The notes under the pieces are model-generated. The model was given only the letters and a program-made list of their open reading frames with translations, ran no database searches and was not told where the DNA came from. Shown one piece after another: positions 23,630 to 35,423 of a stretch of DNA of 64,000 nt. The first letter of the stretch is position 1. Every line of letters begins with the position of its first letter. The translations under genes were made by a program, and so were the position numbers. Source of the DNA: Cladobotryum mycophilum (lineage: Eukaryota > Ascomycota > Sordariomycetes > Hypocreales > Hypocreaceae); assembly GCA_036429605.1 (NCBI GenBank), contig CM071591.1:558001-622000 (forward strand), written 5' to 3'.

Positions 23630-24800
23630 ATTCAGGTACTCCGTACTACTGCTAGTAAGGTACCAACAGTGCTCCGTACCTGCCTGCTGACAACAGGGAG
23701 TACCCAAAACCTCTCCCTACCTCTTCGTACCAGGTCTCTAAAAGGGCGCGGGTGAATGATTTTTTTCTCCAATAATTCCTTTTGGGGGCTGTTAAAGATG
23801 ACACTTTGTCTTTGTTTCCAAATATGGGCGCATCTCATCCTACGCATGATAAGAGTTGGGAGGGAGGGAAGGAGGGATGGAGGGATGGAGGGATATGCTA
23901 CCCAGCACCAACTTACCTGTACCTGGTAGGTACCCAGTACCCAGTACCAGTAATTTGCTCATACCGACGGATGAAGTAGAGGCTGAGATGGAGCTACAAG
24001 AAGAATGGCACAAGCAGGTACACACTTTAGGTACCAAGGTACGTAACGCCTCGGTGTTTGAACCGCGAGGCAAGGGAGGAGGAGGATGAAGGGATGGATC
24101 TCATCAAACCCTTGCCAAAAGTCACCTCTCCCTGATTAACGTTCTAAGTTGGCTTCTATAGGCATGATACTACCTTAGTACCCAGTACCTGTACGGAGTA
24201 TACAGCTAGTAATTACTTCTTCATGTATCTTTACCGTCCATCTCATCACATCTCACATCCTTCATCCCTGGAATAAGAGTGGTTTTTTTGGGCGCCGCCC
24301 TGCCGTGCGCTTCCGCTCCCTTTCCTCTCCTTCCCTCCCTTCCTCCCGAGTCACTTTCAGCGAGAGTGAAACTTGGTACTCTGCACTGCTACTATTCAGG
24401 TAGCAATACTAAAGGGGGTACTGGCCACACTTGGTCTTGGTGGGATAAGGTATCTTGATGGCGAAGCACATGACTAACTAAAACGCCAGCTTTCGGACAC
24501 TGTGTGCGTCTCCTAGAGTCTAGAGGTACCAGCCAATGGATGCTTTTTTTTTTTTTTAGCAGTATCGAATGCCTGGCTGAAGGGTACTGTGGAGGTACTT
24601 GGCTGCATGTTCCTAATATCTGTAGTGCAACGTACGATTACCCACCTTTGTCGTCGTAGCTCTTCTTGTAGTCGTTGCAAGTACTGCCTACCTTAGGTAG
24701 GAGTTGTTGCTGATATTCATGTACCTGATACTTTCTTTCGCCCTTGCAGGCTGGTGTTGGTACATGTACTCCGCCGTACTGGTTCCCCATACCTCTCTCT
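23630..24800. promoter_or_regulatory. Dense cluster of GTAC-core motifs
   Basis: Many GGTACC, GTACC, CAGTACC and ACTCCGTAC-type words occur here. Examples are the tandem CCCAGTACCCAGTACC around 23935, ACTCCGTAC near 23640, another CCCAGTACC near 24180, and sites near 24010, 24525, 24585, 24690, 24760. Density is visibly higher than in coding DNA. The meaning (regulator sites, or a genome-wide intergenic word) is inference. Confidence 0.45.
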
Positions 24801-27317
24801 CTCTCTCTCCGTGCTCTCTGATAGGCAGGCAGATGGCCTAGCACGTCTTCGGGTGTCATCATGGACGTCTCCAGATTTCATCAATCTCTGCATGCCCAAC
24901 GCAACGCAACACAACCCTTTGCTTCGCCTCCACTCTGGGGAATCAACCCTCCGCTTCCTAATCATCCTCCCTTGGAAGCCTGAAACCCCGGGTTTCAAGG
25001 GCTTCCTTTTCGCCCTGCGCTATACATACCAATCGCATTCGTTACCTTGGCCATCATCACACCCCACATACCGTGCTCCCCAGCCCAGCCTTCGACCTGT
25101 GTGTGTGTCCACCGACATCCTCCCTCTGTCTGAGATAGAGCGCTTCGGCAACTTGTCGTTTCTTTTCTTTTTCCGGAGTCTCCCGGCTACGTGCTTGCTT
25201 GCTTGCTTGTTTGCGCGTGTGCTTGTGCTTGGTCTTGGTCTTGGCTCTCTACTAGGTCGTGCATTCACCTCTCTTCCGTCGACTCGCGCCGCCTTGGGGG
25301 CCATGGTCCAGGGTTTCCATTTGTGCTCGGCTCGTCCAGACCCGGTGCCCGGGAAGCAAAGCACCTCTGGGTCTGGGTGTTAGGCGAACATGCCATGCCG
25401 GCACGCATGGCGTTACACAGCATACCGCACATATCAATACAACCAAGCTTGTTTTGTTACCATTGCAGCGACATGGCAGGGAGGAGCGACGGCATCAACT
25501 CCAAAGTATTCGTCTTGGCCTGGATGTACAAGCCTCTTCATATCTGATGAGGGCTGGTTCAGAACGTCAACGGTCTTGCAGGTTTATGTACAAAGTATAT
25601 TTGCGTACGCGTACGCTCGGCCCGTGTCTTGTTCTGCACGTACACCTACGGAGTGCTTGTAGAAACAATCATCATCCTGCTCGGTACAACCTCCAACGGA
25701 GAGCCCTGTCCGCACGGCGACGGCTCACTCGGCTCCAAACCGAATACTCCACAACGACAATCATTAGCGTGGGATTCGTCACCTCCCTCTTCTTCCACCC
25801 TTTACGGATACTGCCGTGCTCATTGGCGCACATATGCAAAGGTGGACCAACCACCATTTCACGCTCAAGCCTCAGGCCTTGGCGCACTTTTTCTTCACGT
25901 CTTTCTCATGGCTGCCATCAAGACCTACCAGGCCTATCCTGCTCAACGGCGGCGGCGACCTGCAGGGCTATATGTACTTTGATCCCAAGTCTGGGTACAC
26001 GCAGATACTATACACACACGCATACACGGACACGCCTCCCGTACCACTTCCCTGCGGACGGAACATTCCGCAACAATCGTCTCGAAACAAGCCCTAGCCA
26101 GTGGCTCGGGGAACGGCCTGAAATCGGCCAAGCGTAGGGGCCGCTGACCTCCCACACCATCTTTTCGGCGGCAGCCATTATTCAGTTATGACCCAACAGC
26201 TTCTGACGCCACACGTCTAATTTCTTAGGCTAGCAGAGCGGCTCGACAAGACATACCCTTTTCTGCTGATGAGCAAGCATGGGAGGCCCCAACTCACCCT
26301 GCAGTCAGTGAGCAGATCACGTTACACACAGTACCGGCACAGTACTCCGTACCTACTGGACAAGCAGGTAGTATTCTTCCGTTTACCCAGACGAGGACGA
26401 CTCACTTGGGTACAATCAGCCCTTAAGCCTTTCACTAACAGGACCCTTGTACCAGATCAGCACCTCCATCTCGGGCTATCTTTGTTTCTTCTTCTTTTTA
26501 TTGTCACGGCAAAGCCATCGTCACGCGCCGACCCAGGATCACCAGAAGTGGTGGCCAACGCCATTGACTGCTCTTTTTCTTCAAACTTTTCTTTTCTCCG
26601 AGCAATTGATGCTATCATGTTGTTATACTGCAACACGCTTTTTCTCTACACGTATCGCTGTTAGACTTTGTTTTGTTAGTCGCAGAGCATGGCAAATAGC
26701 TAGAATGGGTGATGACTAACTGAGAAACATCGTTTGCTGTCAAAAGAAGCATTGAATTCTCCGAATTTTGAGCGGCAGGCAAGCGAGAATGTGTCCTAGA
26801 AAATGCTACCTACCATTTCCACGGAGGAAAAAAGAGAACGTCTAGTCCCCGCCTTCGCTCTGAAGAGAGCCAGTCGGCATCAAAGGAAAACTGGCTAAAA
26901 AGCTTACTGTCCCCCTGCTCCCTCGTGCACATCATATCCCGAAATAGGCGTTTTCGGCCCCAGAAGGAGCCACATGCCGAGTGAAGCTTGGCAGGATCGG
27001 TCGAGGGTTGAAGGTGAGAAGGACACAGTGCGTTTCGGCTACTTTGAGCCTAGTTATCCCAGCTGGCTTCTAAGCTTCGTTCGATATCGGATTACGGAGT
27101 ATATGTGGGTTTGTCAAGGCTCGGATCCGCCGTCGCCAATGGCCACGTAGGCTTGGGGTCTCCCAATCCCTACTTTATGCTGCTGCTGTCTTTGTTGTAG
27201 GCGGGCGGGCGGGCCGCAAAACGTCTTTTGCTTTGATAAACGGAAATCGCTTGATAACATCCTTTTCTGACAGAAGGATTTGTAGAAATACCGTTGTTTG
27301 CTTTTTTTGGGAAGGGA

Positions 27318-27349
27318 GAAGAAGAAAAAGAAGAAGAAGAAGAAGAAGG
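27318..27349. repeat. (GAA)n microsatellite
   Basis: About ten GAA units with one A-rich interruption, in the gene-free region. Confidence 0.8.
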
Positions 27350-28684
27350 GAACGGCTGTCTCGGCGAGACAAAAAAGAACTCCTTGATCAGCACCATCTG
27401 TTACTAAACCGATCCCTGACTCTCCCATCTCAACCTAATTATCAAGTACACGCCTAGGTACAAGTAGGAGAGAGCAAGATCCGTGGGGGATTTCTGCTCA
27501 GTGGTTCGCGGCATGACATCTAGCGAGTAGAAAGACCCGGTAGCAGGCCCGATTGATCATGACAGGGGGTGTGCTGCCCGCCCCTGATGGCAATGTCATA
27601 CTACGGCAACCAGCTGTGCTCAAGACAAGTTAGTGGCTTTTGGCTGATCTCGACAGCCCTGGTCGGTCATTTTCAAAGTGCGGTGGTCTTACCCTGCCCG
27701 CCCCATGTCTGCCCTTCCAGATATATTTCCGAATCTGATTTAACGCGCGGAGAGCCACAGCGGATGACGGATGAGCACCCACTGATACGGTCACAGCTGC
27801 TTGTGTTTGTAACCCGCTTGGTGACGCGAGGCGATATACCTGCGTCCAGACGCCGCTTCCTCCACTCCCCTCCCATCCCCCTCTACCTACTTTCATCTAC
27901 GCACGAAGTGCCAAGTTGGGTTCACCTTTGGCTGCATGGCTTTTGGTCTGATAAACTTGACCTGTTTTCCTGGTGGTGTACATACGGATACCCGGTTTTG
28001 AGTACTTGAACAGCGATACCCTCTAGTACTTAACTTACTTGCCTATTGTCTCTTCTCAGCAACCATCTTTCCATTTCTTCTTTTTTTCTTTTTGGGCTAG
28101 GGTGCTGGATCTGGATTGTACCTTCTCAATAACCGAACTTGCAGGCAGTCGATGACAGCTGTGTGGTTTCGACAGGAGCAGCGACACCAAGGGAACAACC
28201 GTCACTGTTCATTTCTCCATTGAATGTTATCTAATCCAACGACAAGGAATAATTGCATACATACCTCAGCCTGGGTTGGACAGGAGAGTAAAGGGCGGCT
28301 CTATTTCATCCGAAACTGAAGCTGGACTGAGCTACACAGCGCTGCGACACAGTTAGATACCGCCAGCTGCTGTTGGGATTCTGATTTTTACGCAACCTCT
28401 CGCAGACAGCGAGGGCTTTGGCCATCCTACCACTCAAGGGACAACAAAGCATCTCACCAGTATATTGCCAATAGACGGACACCACTTCATTCGGGCTCGA
28501 TTCGGCAAATACCTTTTTTTGGGAGCTGCTTCTTTGACATCGGATATTATTCCTCTCATCCACGACTTGGTCATCGGCACACCCTCCACCCAACCGTTAG
28601 ACTCCTCATTCAGAGTCGACATTACTGATCATCAATCGCACGCCCTATTACAGTGATTGGTCCTCATTGGGACATACATGAACC

Positions 28685-31174
28685 ATGGCGGAACAGTCGC
28701 ACAACCCATACCCACGATCTCCTAACCCATCTACAAGGTCATACGATTCGTCATCGGTGTCGTCCGCAACGTCACCTCGGCCTCCATCGCGGTACTTGGG
28801 AGGCATGCTCAACACGACAAGACCCAACCAGGCACCTCAACCCCTTGGTATACCCACTTTACCTCCCGTGAACCAAGGCTTCCCGCCATATGCGCCTATG
28901 CCGCCTACCTCAATCATGGGACGCGAGTCTGTTGCTTCCACTGACTCTTTAGTGGGGAGTCAAGCGGGAAATTCGGGTGGCCAAGGCCAGAAAAGAGCTT
29001 ACCGCCAACGTAGGAAAGATCCTAGCTGTGATGCGTGTCGGGAAAGGAAGGTCAAGTGCGATGCAACAGAGACGACGAGCTGCTCGGAATGCTCCAGTCG
29101 CAACGTGAAGTGCCAATTCACCAAAGAGACGAACCGAAGAATGTCTTCAATCAAACAGGTCCAAGACCTAGAAAAGCAGATTGAACGAGTCAAGCGCGAA
29201 AACAGCAACCTACGCCGAATGCTCCAAGAAAGAGACGTGTCGATGGATGTGGATATGGAATCGAGAGAATCGTCATTTCAACTGCCGCCACCCATCGAGT
29301 CCGAGACGAGACAACGAAAGCGACCGCAGCCAATGCCTGACCTAGCGAGAGCGAGAGCAAACTTGCAGAGCTTTTCGAAAGGTGTCTGGAAACCGCCAGC
29401 GCGAAATCGACCAGCGTCTCCATTCGTTTTCGAACCCCAGATGCCTGACCTGCCTCTTCGTCAAGTGGCAGACCAGCTTCTCAATACCTATTACACCACT
29501 GCGCACACCATGTTTCCCATTCTGCATCTGCCTACCTTTAAAACCATGGTTGATGATCTTTATAGATCAAACCCGCCTCGCGCATCGCCAGGTTTTCTGT
29601 CTGTATTCTTTGCTGTTTTAGCAGCAGGCTGTTTATTCACATCCGAGTCTCCGACAGCCACCACGTACTATCGCCCAGCCGAATTCCTAGATTTGGCTCG
29701 AAAGGCTATGGATCCTTGGTGCAACAGCCACACGCTCGACGACGCAAGAGCACTCGTTATTATTACAATCTGCCTCAATGAGATGAATCTGAAGTCTGCT
29801 GCGTGGAATTGGCTCGGAAATGCTGTGCGTGTAGGTCAAGATTTGGGTCTCTACATTGAGACTGAGACTTGGCCCGTGGTGGAAGGCGAAATGCGCCGCA
29901 GAACTTGGTGGGCAATCTACATTCTGGACAGAACTCTAGCAACCGAGATGGGCCATCCCTTTTTGGTTCAAGACTCCCACTGCAGTGTCACGTTGCCGGC
30001 TGCGGTAGACGACCAATATGTTCGGGACGATGGAATGAGGGTTCCCAATGGAGCAGAGCCACTAACGCACTCCCTCTTGGCCGTCATTCATGTGGTGAGA
30101 TCGTATTCAGCTATTGATAACGCGATGGAGTCGCCCGTCATACCCGCTGCACAGCTGGCGACTTATGACGTGCATTTTAAGAAGTGCTTGAGTACATTCC
30201 CACCTGCTTGCGATCCAACGAGCACCGTCGCTCTGGCACCTCACTTCCTTGCGCCGTTGACATACCTTTTTCACGCTCGCCTTCTCCTCCACCGCCATAA
30301 CCTAAGCCCGAGCTGCGATGCAGAAACACGCCTTACTGCGCTTCAGAACTGCATGAACATCGCTTTGGAGACGGCCTCACTTATCAACCGAACAAATTCC
30401 CCGGCAGAGGGAGCAACAGCATTGTTCACAACCCACGTTTTCCGCTGTACTCTATTCTTGTTATTGACTGGATATTGGGATGAAGCGCTTGTCTGCATTC
30501 GAGCTCTTGCATCGATAGACGCCAGGCGAGATGTTGCGATTCCATGTGGGCGATACTTGTACTATTTCGCCTCGGCTGTAGCCGGCAAGCGAGCTGAGCA
30601 TTCTAACCGGTTGCTGGGGACGGCATCGCCTATTGCCTTTGCCCCTCCGCGCTCTCCAGCGAACCACCCCAATGTTCTAATGTCGTTGGCGCGAGATGAG
30701 GAACTCTTGGCCTATGTTTCTGCTGACTTGCATGCGTCGCCTGGGCGGTCTTGGGTTTGGGGGGATGACTTGGATCGCGATATGCCAATTCTCAAACCAG
30801 ACATGGCACCACCAAGACAGTCTGGGTCTCCTGGAAGTGGCATCTTTAGCTCCGAGACGCGAACCGGGCTGACAGAAGAGGAACGTAGAGAATGGGGAGG
30901 ATGGAACAGACTTGATACTGTGGTCAGAAACCTCGGAACTCCTACAAATACTACTGTGCCGACGAATGCGGTCACCTCGGCACCACAAGCACCCGCCTGG
31001 GCATCTTTACCTCCCCCACAGACAAAGAGTGAATCGCCGGTGCCAGGTTCTGCTACTATCCAACGATTGACAGAGGCTTCTCGGTACACGTCCGATGGAC
31101 CCAAGTATACTGATACCAGATCGACGGCTAGCCCTGCCGGAAGGGATCGATTGAGCATTGCGAATATAATATAA
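28685..31174 (+). CDS. Zn2Cys6 fungal-specific transcription factor
   Basis: Single exon, 829 aa, start in good context (ACCATGGCG). The N-terminal 95 residues are Ser/Pro-rich. A Zn(II)2Cys6 cluster follows at about 117-146 (CDACRERKVKC, then CSECSSRNVKC). It is followed directly by a basic linker and a leucine-zipper-like coiled coil (about 155-185, LEKQIERVKRENSNLRRML), the usual dimerisation layout. The middle region (about 260-640) matches the fungal_trans domain of xylanolytic-regulator type, including the NTYYTTAHTMFPILHLPTF entry and MRRRTWWAIYILDRTLA core motifs. The C-terminus is Pro/Ser-rich. It is a nuclear regulator; target genes and signal cannot be read from sequence, and I cannot assign it to a named regulator. 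It is preceded by 11.4 kb without genes, which may indicate complex control. Confidence 0.92.
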   Translation: MAEQSHNPYPRSPNPSTRSYDSSSVSSATSPRPPSRYLGGMLNTTRPNQAPQPLGIPTLPPVNQGFPPYAPMPPTSIMGRESVASTDSLVGSQAGNSGGQGQKRAYRQRRKDPSCDACRERKVKCDATETTSCSECSSRNVKCQFTKETNRRMSSIKQVQDLEKQIERVKRENSNLRRMLQERDVSMDVDMESRESSFQLPPPIESETRQRKRPQPMPDLARARANLQSFSKGVWKPPARNRPASPFVFEPQMPDLPLRQVADQLLNTYYTTAHTMFPILHLPTFKTMVDDLYRSNPPRASPGFLSVFFAVLAAGCLFTSESPTATTYYRPAEFLDLARKAMDPWCNSHTLDDARALVIITICLNEMNLKSAAWNWLGNAVRVGQDLGLYIETETWPVVEGEMRRRTWWAIYILDRTLATEMGHPFLVQDSHCSVTLPAAVDDQYVRDDGMRVPNGAEPLTHSLLAVIHVVRSYSAIDNAMESPVIPAAQLATYDVHFKKCLSTFPPACDPTSTVALAPHFLAPLTYLFHARLLLHRHNLSPSCDAETRLTALQNCMNIALETASLINRTNSPAEGATALFTTHVFRCTLFLLLTGYWDEALVCIRALASIDARRDVAIPCGRYLYYFASAVAGKRAEHSNRLLGTASPIAFAPPRSPANHPNVLMSLARDEELLAYVSADLHASPGRSWVWGDDLDRDMPILKPDMAPPRQSGSPGSGIFSSETRTGLTEEERREWGGWNRLDTVVRNLGTPTNTTVPTNAVTSAPQAPAWASLPPPQTKSESPVPGSATIQRLTEASRYTSDGPKYTDTRSTASPAGRDRLSIANII

Positions 31175-31428
31175 TGAATGTATGAGAACGATGAACGAAT
31201 CTGACACGACAATTTAGTACTCTCATTTTTCACTTTCGCTGTCCATTTTTTTTTACAACTATTTTTTTCATTGTGTTTGGGAGGTCAGAGTGGAAGGGGG
31301 TGGTCCAACTTGTCACGGTTTTTTTCTTCTCCTTTTTTTGCTTTCTTTGGCGCGTCTCGAAGGGTAGGCGGATGTCTCGCGGAAATGGGCATTCTGGTGT
31401 AGCAAAAGGGGGAGGGTATCACGACCAC

Positions 31429-31452
31429 AACACACACACACATATATATATA
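31429..31452. repeat. (AC)n(AT)n compound microsatellite
   Basis: About six CA units followed by five TA units in a convergent 3' region. Confidence 0.75.
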
Positions 31453-31611
31453 CAAAGCATGGGTCTGACCATTTGTCACCTAATTATAAGCGGGCGGTTT
31501 TCATGTCATTGTCACTTCGGACGCTAGAGTTGGAGATACCACGGGAGCTTTGAGTTTTTTCCTTCTCTTTTTGTCCTCTTTTTTTCTTTTCTTTTCCTGT
31601 TGCAATGTTTT

Positions 31612-31614
<3 letters not shown>

Positions 31615-31643
<29 letters not shown>
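31615..31643. repeat. (CT)n microsatellite
   Basis: 29 nt of uninterrupted CT, in a broader pyrimidine-rich tract of about 120 bp. Confidence 0.85.
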
Positions 31644-31646
<3 letters not shown>

Positions 31647-31685
31647 CTGTCTCCCTTTCTCTCTTTCTTTCTCTCTTTCTAGAAG

Positions 31686-31706
31686 TATATATATATATAT
31701 ATATAT
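31686..31706. repeat. (TA)n microsatellite
   Basis: 21 nt of alternating TA, 43 bp after the CT tract. Confidence 0.85.
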
Positions 31707-32105
31707 GATTGTCTTTATGATTGTTCGAAATGAAAACATGCGAGAGAGAGGCACTTGGGTGGTGTTAGTGGTGTGGGAAGAAACCCACCTTTGTTTACAA
31801 TAGCATTGATGTGTGCTGAGCAAACCTTTTTATCTCCCCCCAACACGAATCATTAGAGTTCTTATTCTACGAGTTTCATGTGTCCATCTTTAACACGTCT
31901 TTTCGCCTGTAGTCTCCCTGAAATGGTTTTTTTTGTGCGGCGTTGTATGTTGGGCGGCATCCCATCAAGCCTACTAAGCCCTTGCCTCAGCGAAGGTGTC
32001 TTCACTTTTGGTATTTGGCCAAACAGCCCCAAAAAGTCTAACATTATACATGGCTACCTAGAACCTCTACCTCCGACGTTTTGTGTGTTGTGAGGACGGT
32101 TGAAA

Positions 32106-35100
32106 TCACCCCGTCTGTCGTCCAGAGGGGCCACCAAACCGCAACTTTGCAAACTTGGTCTGTAGAGAATTCCGCAGCCCGCTTCCCTCATCAACATACT
32201 CAGCCAGATCCATGGCCTTGAGCGCCCAACGATGGCAATGATCTTCGTCCCCCCGCGCGTAGTAATCGATGGCGTGGTTAAATACTGTGGCGACGAGCCA
32301 CTCGAGCTCTGTGTCTGGAAATCGTTTGGCTACCTAGTGTCATAAAATTCATTAGCTGATTTGCTAAAGGAGAAAGAGAGAAAAAAGAAAGAGAAAAGAA
32401 AGGGAAAAGAAGAAGAAGACGAAGGGGGCATAGTACGTACGTCCTTGCCCTCTCGGGCGATTTGCAGAGCTTGCTCCACAAGCTGAAATGCCGAGCCCTC
32501 GTCAAGGGGAAGTATAACCTGAAACATGCAGCGTATATACTTGGCCAACTTTTCATGGTCAAACTCTTCCAGTTCGAATATCTCGTTGATTATGAGCCTC
32601 ATAGAAGCAAACATGACTTTGCAAAACCAGAAAAAAATGTCAGCAACAAAAACAACTTTGGGGACTCTCAACTCGATCGTTCCGTTTTTTTTTTTGGAAT
32701 TAATTACCTTTGCCCGGTGCTTGGCTTCTCAACAAGCAATCGCCCATGGCCTTATACATCACCTCATCTCTGCATAGCTTTGCCTTTCTCACAATGTGAC
32801 TCAAGTCGTCCCAGTTCTTGAGATGTATCGCCGCTTCAAAATCGAAAACAAATAATGTCGATAACTTGGCCACTAGATCCTGAATTATGTCTTTTTCTTG
32901 AGAGCCCACTTCGGTTTGCAGGAGATTATCGAATGATACGATGTGATGCCTTGCTTCGAGATATCGCTGCAGCTGCTCATCCACTTTGTCCTCTGTCCGT
33001 GCTATGGCAACCAGCGCAGCAGCAATAGCAAAGTGGCACCGCATTGCCATCAAAATTATCTCTGTGACATCTGAAAGGGGCAAGTCATCCGGATAGGAGT
33101 CTTTAAATGTTAGGCAGTTTCTAAAGATGCGAATAGTGTACCGCAGCTCCCATTGCTCCAGTCTTGTGGCACCAATATTGTATGCATTCTTCCGGAACCA
33201 ATGCAGTTCTTCTACCGTAAATATTCGGTTTCCATGCGCGTCTTTGGGGTCACTTTTGGCATGTTCGGCGGCTAAAAAACGAGTCAGCATCCATCTCGCA
33301 AGAGCGAAGAGTTCACGTTACCCTTTTCAAAAAGTTTGCACAGGTCCTCGGCAAATCTAGCGTTGTAGTCATGCGTGTCAGTTGCACCCTCTTGATCCTC
33401 CATCAAGTGAATGAGACGTATCGCACACCGCAGTACCGAAGGCAAGTTGCCTCCCGATGCCTCGCCAACAGCCCAATTTTCAGAAATAGCTTTGAGCGCT
33501 GTTAATGTGCAAATTTTGTCTCCATCTTTCTGCGCTTCTCTGATACAAGCATATAGTAAATCCCTACCCTGATCCTTATCAGTGGCCTTGCTGAGTTGTT
33601 CGATACTTTCGCGGCCGAGTTCATGATCCCAGCTGAGGAGAGACACCTTGAACATTAGGTAACGCGTAAGGATATGGTTCTGGGATATTTTTGACATGGA
33701 GTAAAAGGCACTCCGAGCTTTCTCTGCGTCATTTAAGCCGAGAGCGCAAATAAGGAGCTTCCTGTGAAACTTTCCTAGGTTTGCGTCGCCGCTGCTCATG
33801 AGAATCGCATGCAGAGCGACAAGACACCACCCTTCTGCTACACCGAAACTGTTCTTCGCAAGTAAGGCTTCAATCTTTTTCCAGATGAGCTTTGAAAGTT
33901 AGTCAGGGTTATTTTGCAGTGGTCAATCAGTCTTACCGAATGGGCCGCACCAGCAACATCAGGCTTCAGGGGCTCCGAAAGGGTATCATGAATAGTATCA
34001 AGGAGATTTTTCACATCTGCCGATGCGTCCATAGACTCGTCTACACTCCCCGTCTCCATGGTACTCATCCATATCCTCCTGACCACAATTTTGTTGAGCC
34101 AGTCTGTTTTTGTGGATTGGAGTATATGCTGTAGTAATAATTCGTCGAGTAAACCACGCGCCAACCTTGAGCTCCTTTCTCTAAGTTCCTTGATATGATG
34201 AAGCAGAAAGTGAAATGTGCCGTCTGAAAAGTCAAATGACCGGATCATTCTCCGCAGTAAACTGGCATAGGCATCTATGTCGAAAACTTCATCGGGTGAC
34301 TTTTGTAAAAGCTCCAGCCGCCAATGCAAAACGACTGGTTTGTCTCCAATTTCCGATTCGACATAAGCGATGAGATCGCCGGCTTCTTGGACGCTTTCCT
34401 GGGAGCCTATATCAAGGAGACCCCGAACAAGCCCCTGGCATATGGCAAGTCGTAATTCCAGCCCATGAGTAGAAAGTTGATCCAAGGCTTGACGGCTGAT
34501 GATTTCGTGGGCCCGTTTTAACCACTTGACAGCCATGGCACTGTCGCCCTTGGAAGAGAGGTCGAACCCAATATGCTGCAAAGTGTCGGCTATTATCTCT
34601 GCTGAAGGCACATCCAACGTTTGTCGCAAAGTATCCGTCTTACTAAACATGTGCTCAGCAACGTCAAGCCGATCTTCTTTCCATGACTCATCAATCAGTC
34701 AGGGACATCCATCAAACATCTCAATGAAGAAGAAGAAAAACACATACTTACCAACACTGTTCTCATTGCCAGATACTCAGCCTCTAGTTTTCTTCGTGCC
34801 CCTTCCCCGCCCACTGAAGAGCTGCTCACTGGCATCGATTTTAGTGCCTCGACATATTCGGCAGCTTTCTGTAACACCAATCTCGTTGATTCCAAGTCCG
34901 AGTCCCCAAGGCAGAGTCTCCCCAGCGTGATGGCCAGACTTATCAAATACACCATGTCCGACTCGGCCTCTCTTTTCTGCCCTCTCGTCCCTCGACCTAG
35001 CTCCAGGAGTTGAAAGCCAAATAGCCTGGCACGTACCAGGAGCCTATTCTTCTCTCTTGGCACCGTCGCCTCAAGCTCGTCTCTTTTCAAACGCAGGGAT

Positions 35101-35423
35101 AGATTCCACAAATTTCTGCCCTGTTTTTCGAGGTCCCTGGCGGTTTGGCGCGGGATGGCATTGCCGTTCGGCTGCGACAGGGTCTTAACGGTTTGGACAT
35201 GGTGGCTCGTCTCCGCGAGGAGGAGATCGATTGCTCTGGCATCATGCGTCTCAGGGAGCTTTGAGTGGAGGTCAACGGCGAATTCTATAGTGCCATGCAC
35301 ACAGCCGAGTCAATATCTGAATACAATGCATACATGCGACAGTCCCGTTTTGGAGAGAGTCTTACCAATCTCAGAGCGAAGTTTTCTAAGGCGGCCAACG
35401 GCAATAGGATCGGAGGGTGCCAT
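32106..35423 (-). CDS. zip4: Meiosis protein SPO22/ZIP4-like
   Basis: TPR-like scaffold of the ZMM group, which promotes crossovers at synapsis sites on meiotic chromosomes. Seven exons read from right to left: 35423-35366, 35284-34752, 34686-33937, 33889-33322, 33271-32708, 32616-32441, 32333-32106. All junctions are in phase and give 958 aa, in the range expected for the family. The first 220 residues carry the conserved SPO22 opening (EKQGRNLWNLSLRLKRDE and the LVYLISLAI-type helices); the rest is helical repeat, ending around residue 958 in a TGKKF-free, basic GGPSGRQTG tail. Exon 1 (19 codons) is short, but its ATG joins perfectly to the conserved second exon. The gene appears intact: no stops or shifts are needed, which argues that the lineage keeps a functional meiotic programme. 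Confidence 0.9.

Larger units (their letters stand above)
17260..28684. other. 11.4-kb gene-free region before Zn2Cys6 gene
   Basis: Unusually long for a compact fungal genome. No open frame here shows a domain, codon bias or splice logic; the longest (292 codons, 25259-26137) reads as random composition. It contains polypyrimidine and homopolymer tracts, a dense GTAC-core cluster at 23.6-24.8 kb and more GTAC sites at 25.6 and 26.3 kb. No tRNA, 5S rRNA, transposase or long terminal repeats were recognised. The likeliest roles are an extended promoter or long leader of the regulator at 28685, an unannotated long non-coding RNA, or decayed sequence. Confidence 0.6.
31175..32105. other. Convergent intergenic region with microsatellites
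   Basis: 3' flanks of the Zn2Cys6 gene and the ZIP4 gene. It holds three simple repeats and long T-runs but no gene. Confidence 0.6.

Noticed and set aside
24754..25383. 209-codon open frame, plus strand
   Set aside because: Arises from CT and CTTG repeats giving Leu/Ser/Cys-rich sequence; no recognisable domain.
25259..26137. 292-codon open frame in the gene-free region
   Set aside because: Composition is random-like (rich in Arg, Ser, Thr, His), no domain, no signal peptide, overlapping frames equally open, and it runs through simple repeats.
17260..28684. Transposon or viral remnant in the long spacer
   Set aside because: No transposase, reverse transcriptase or integrase motif in any frame, and no long direct or inverted terminal repeats seen by eye; a homology search could still change this.
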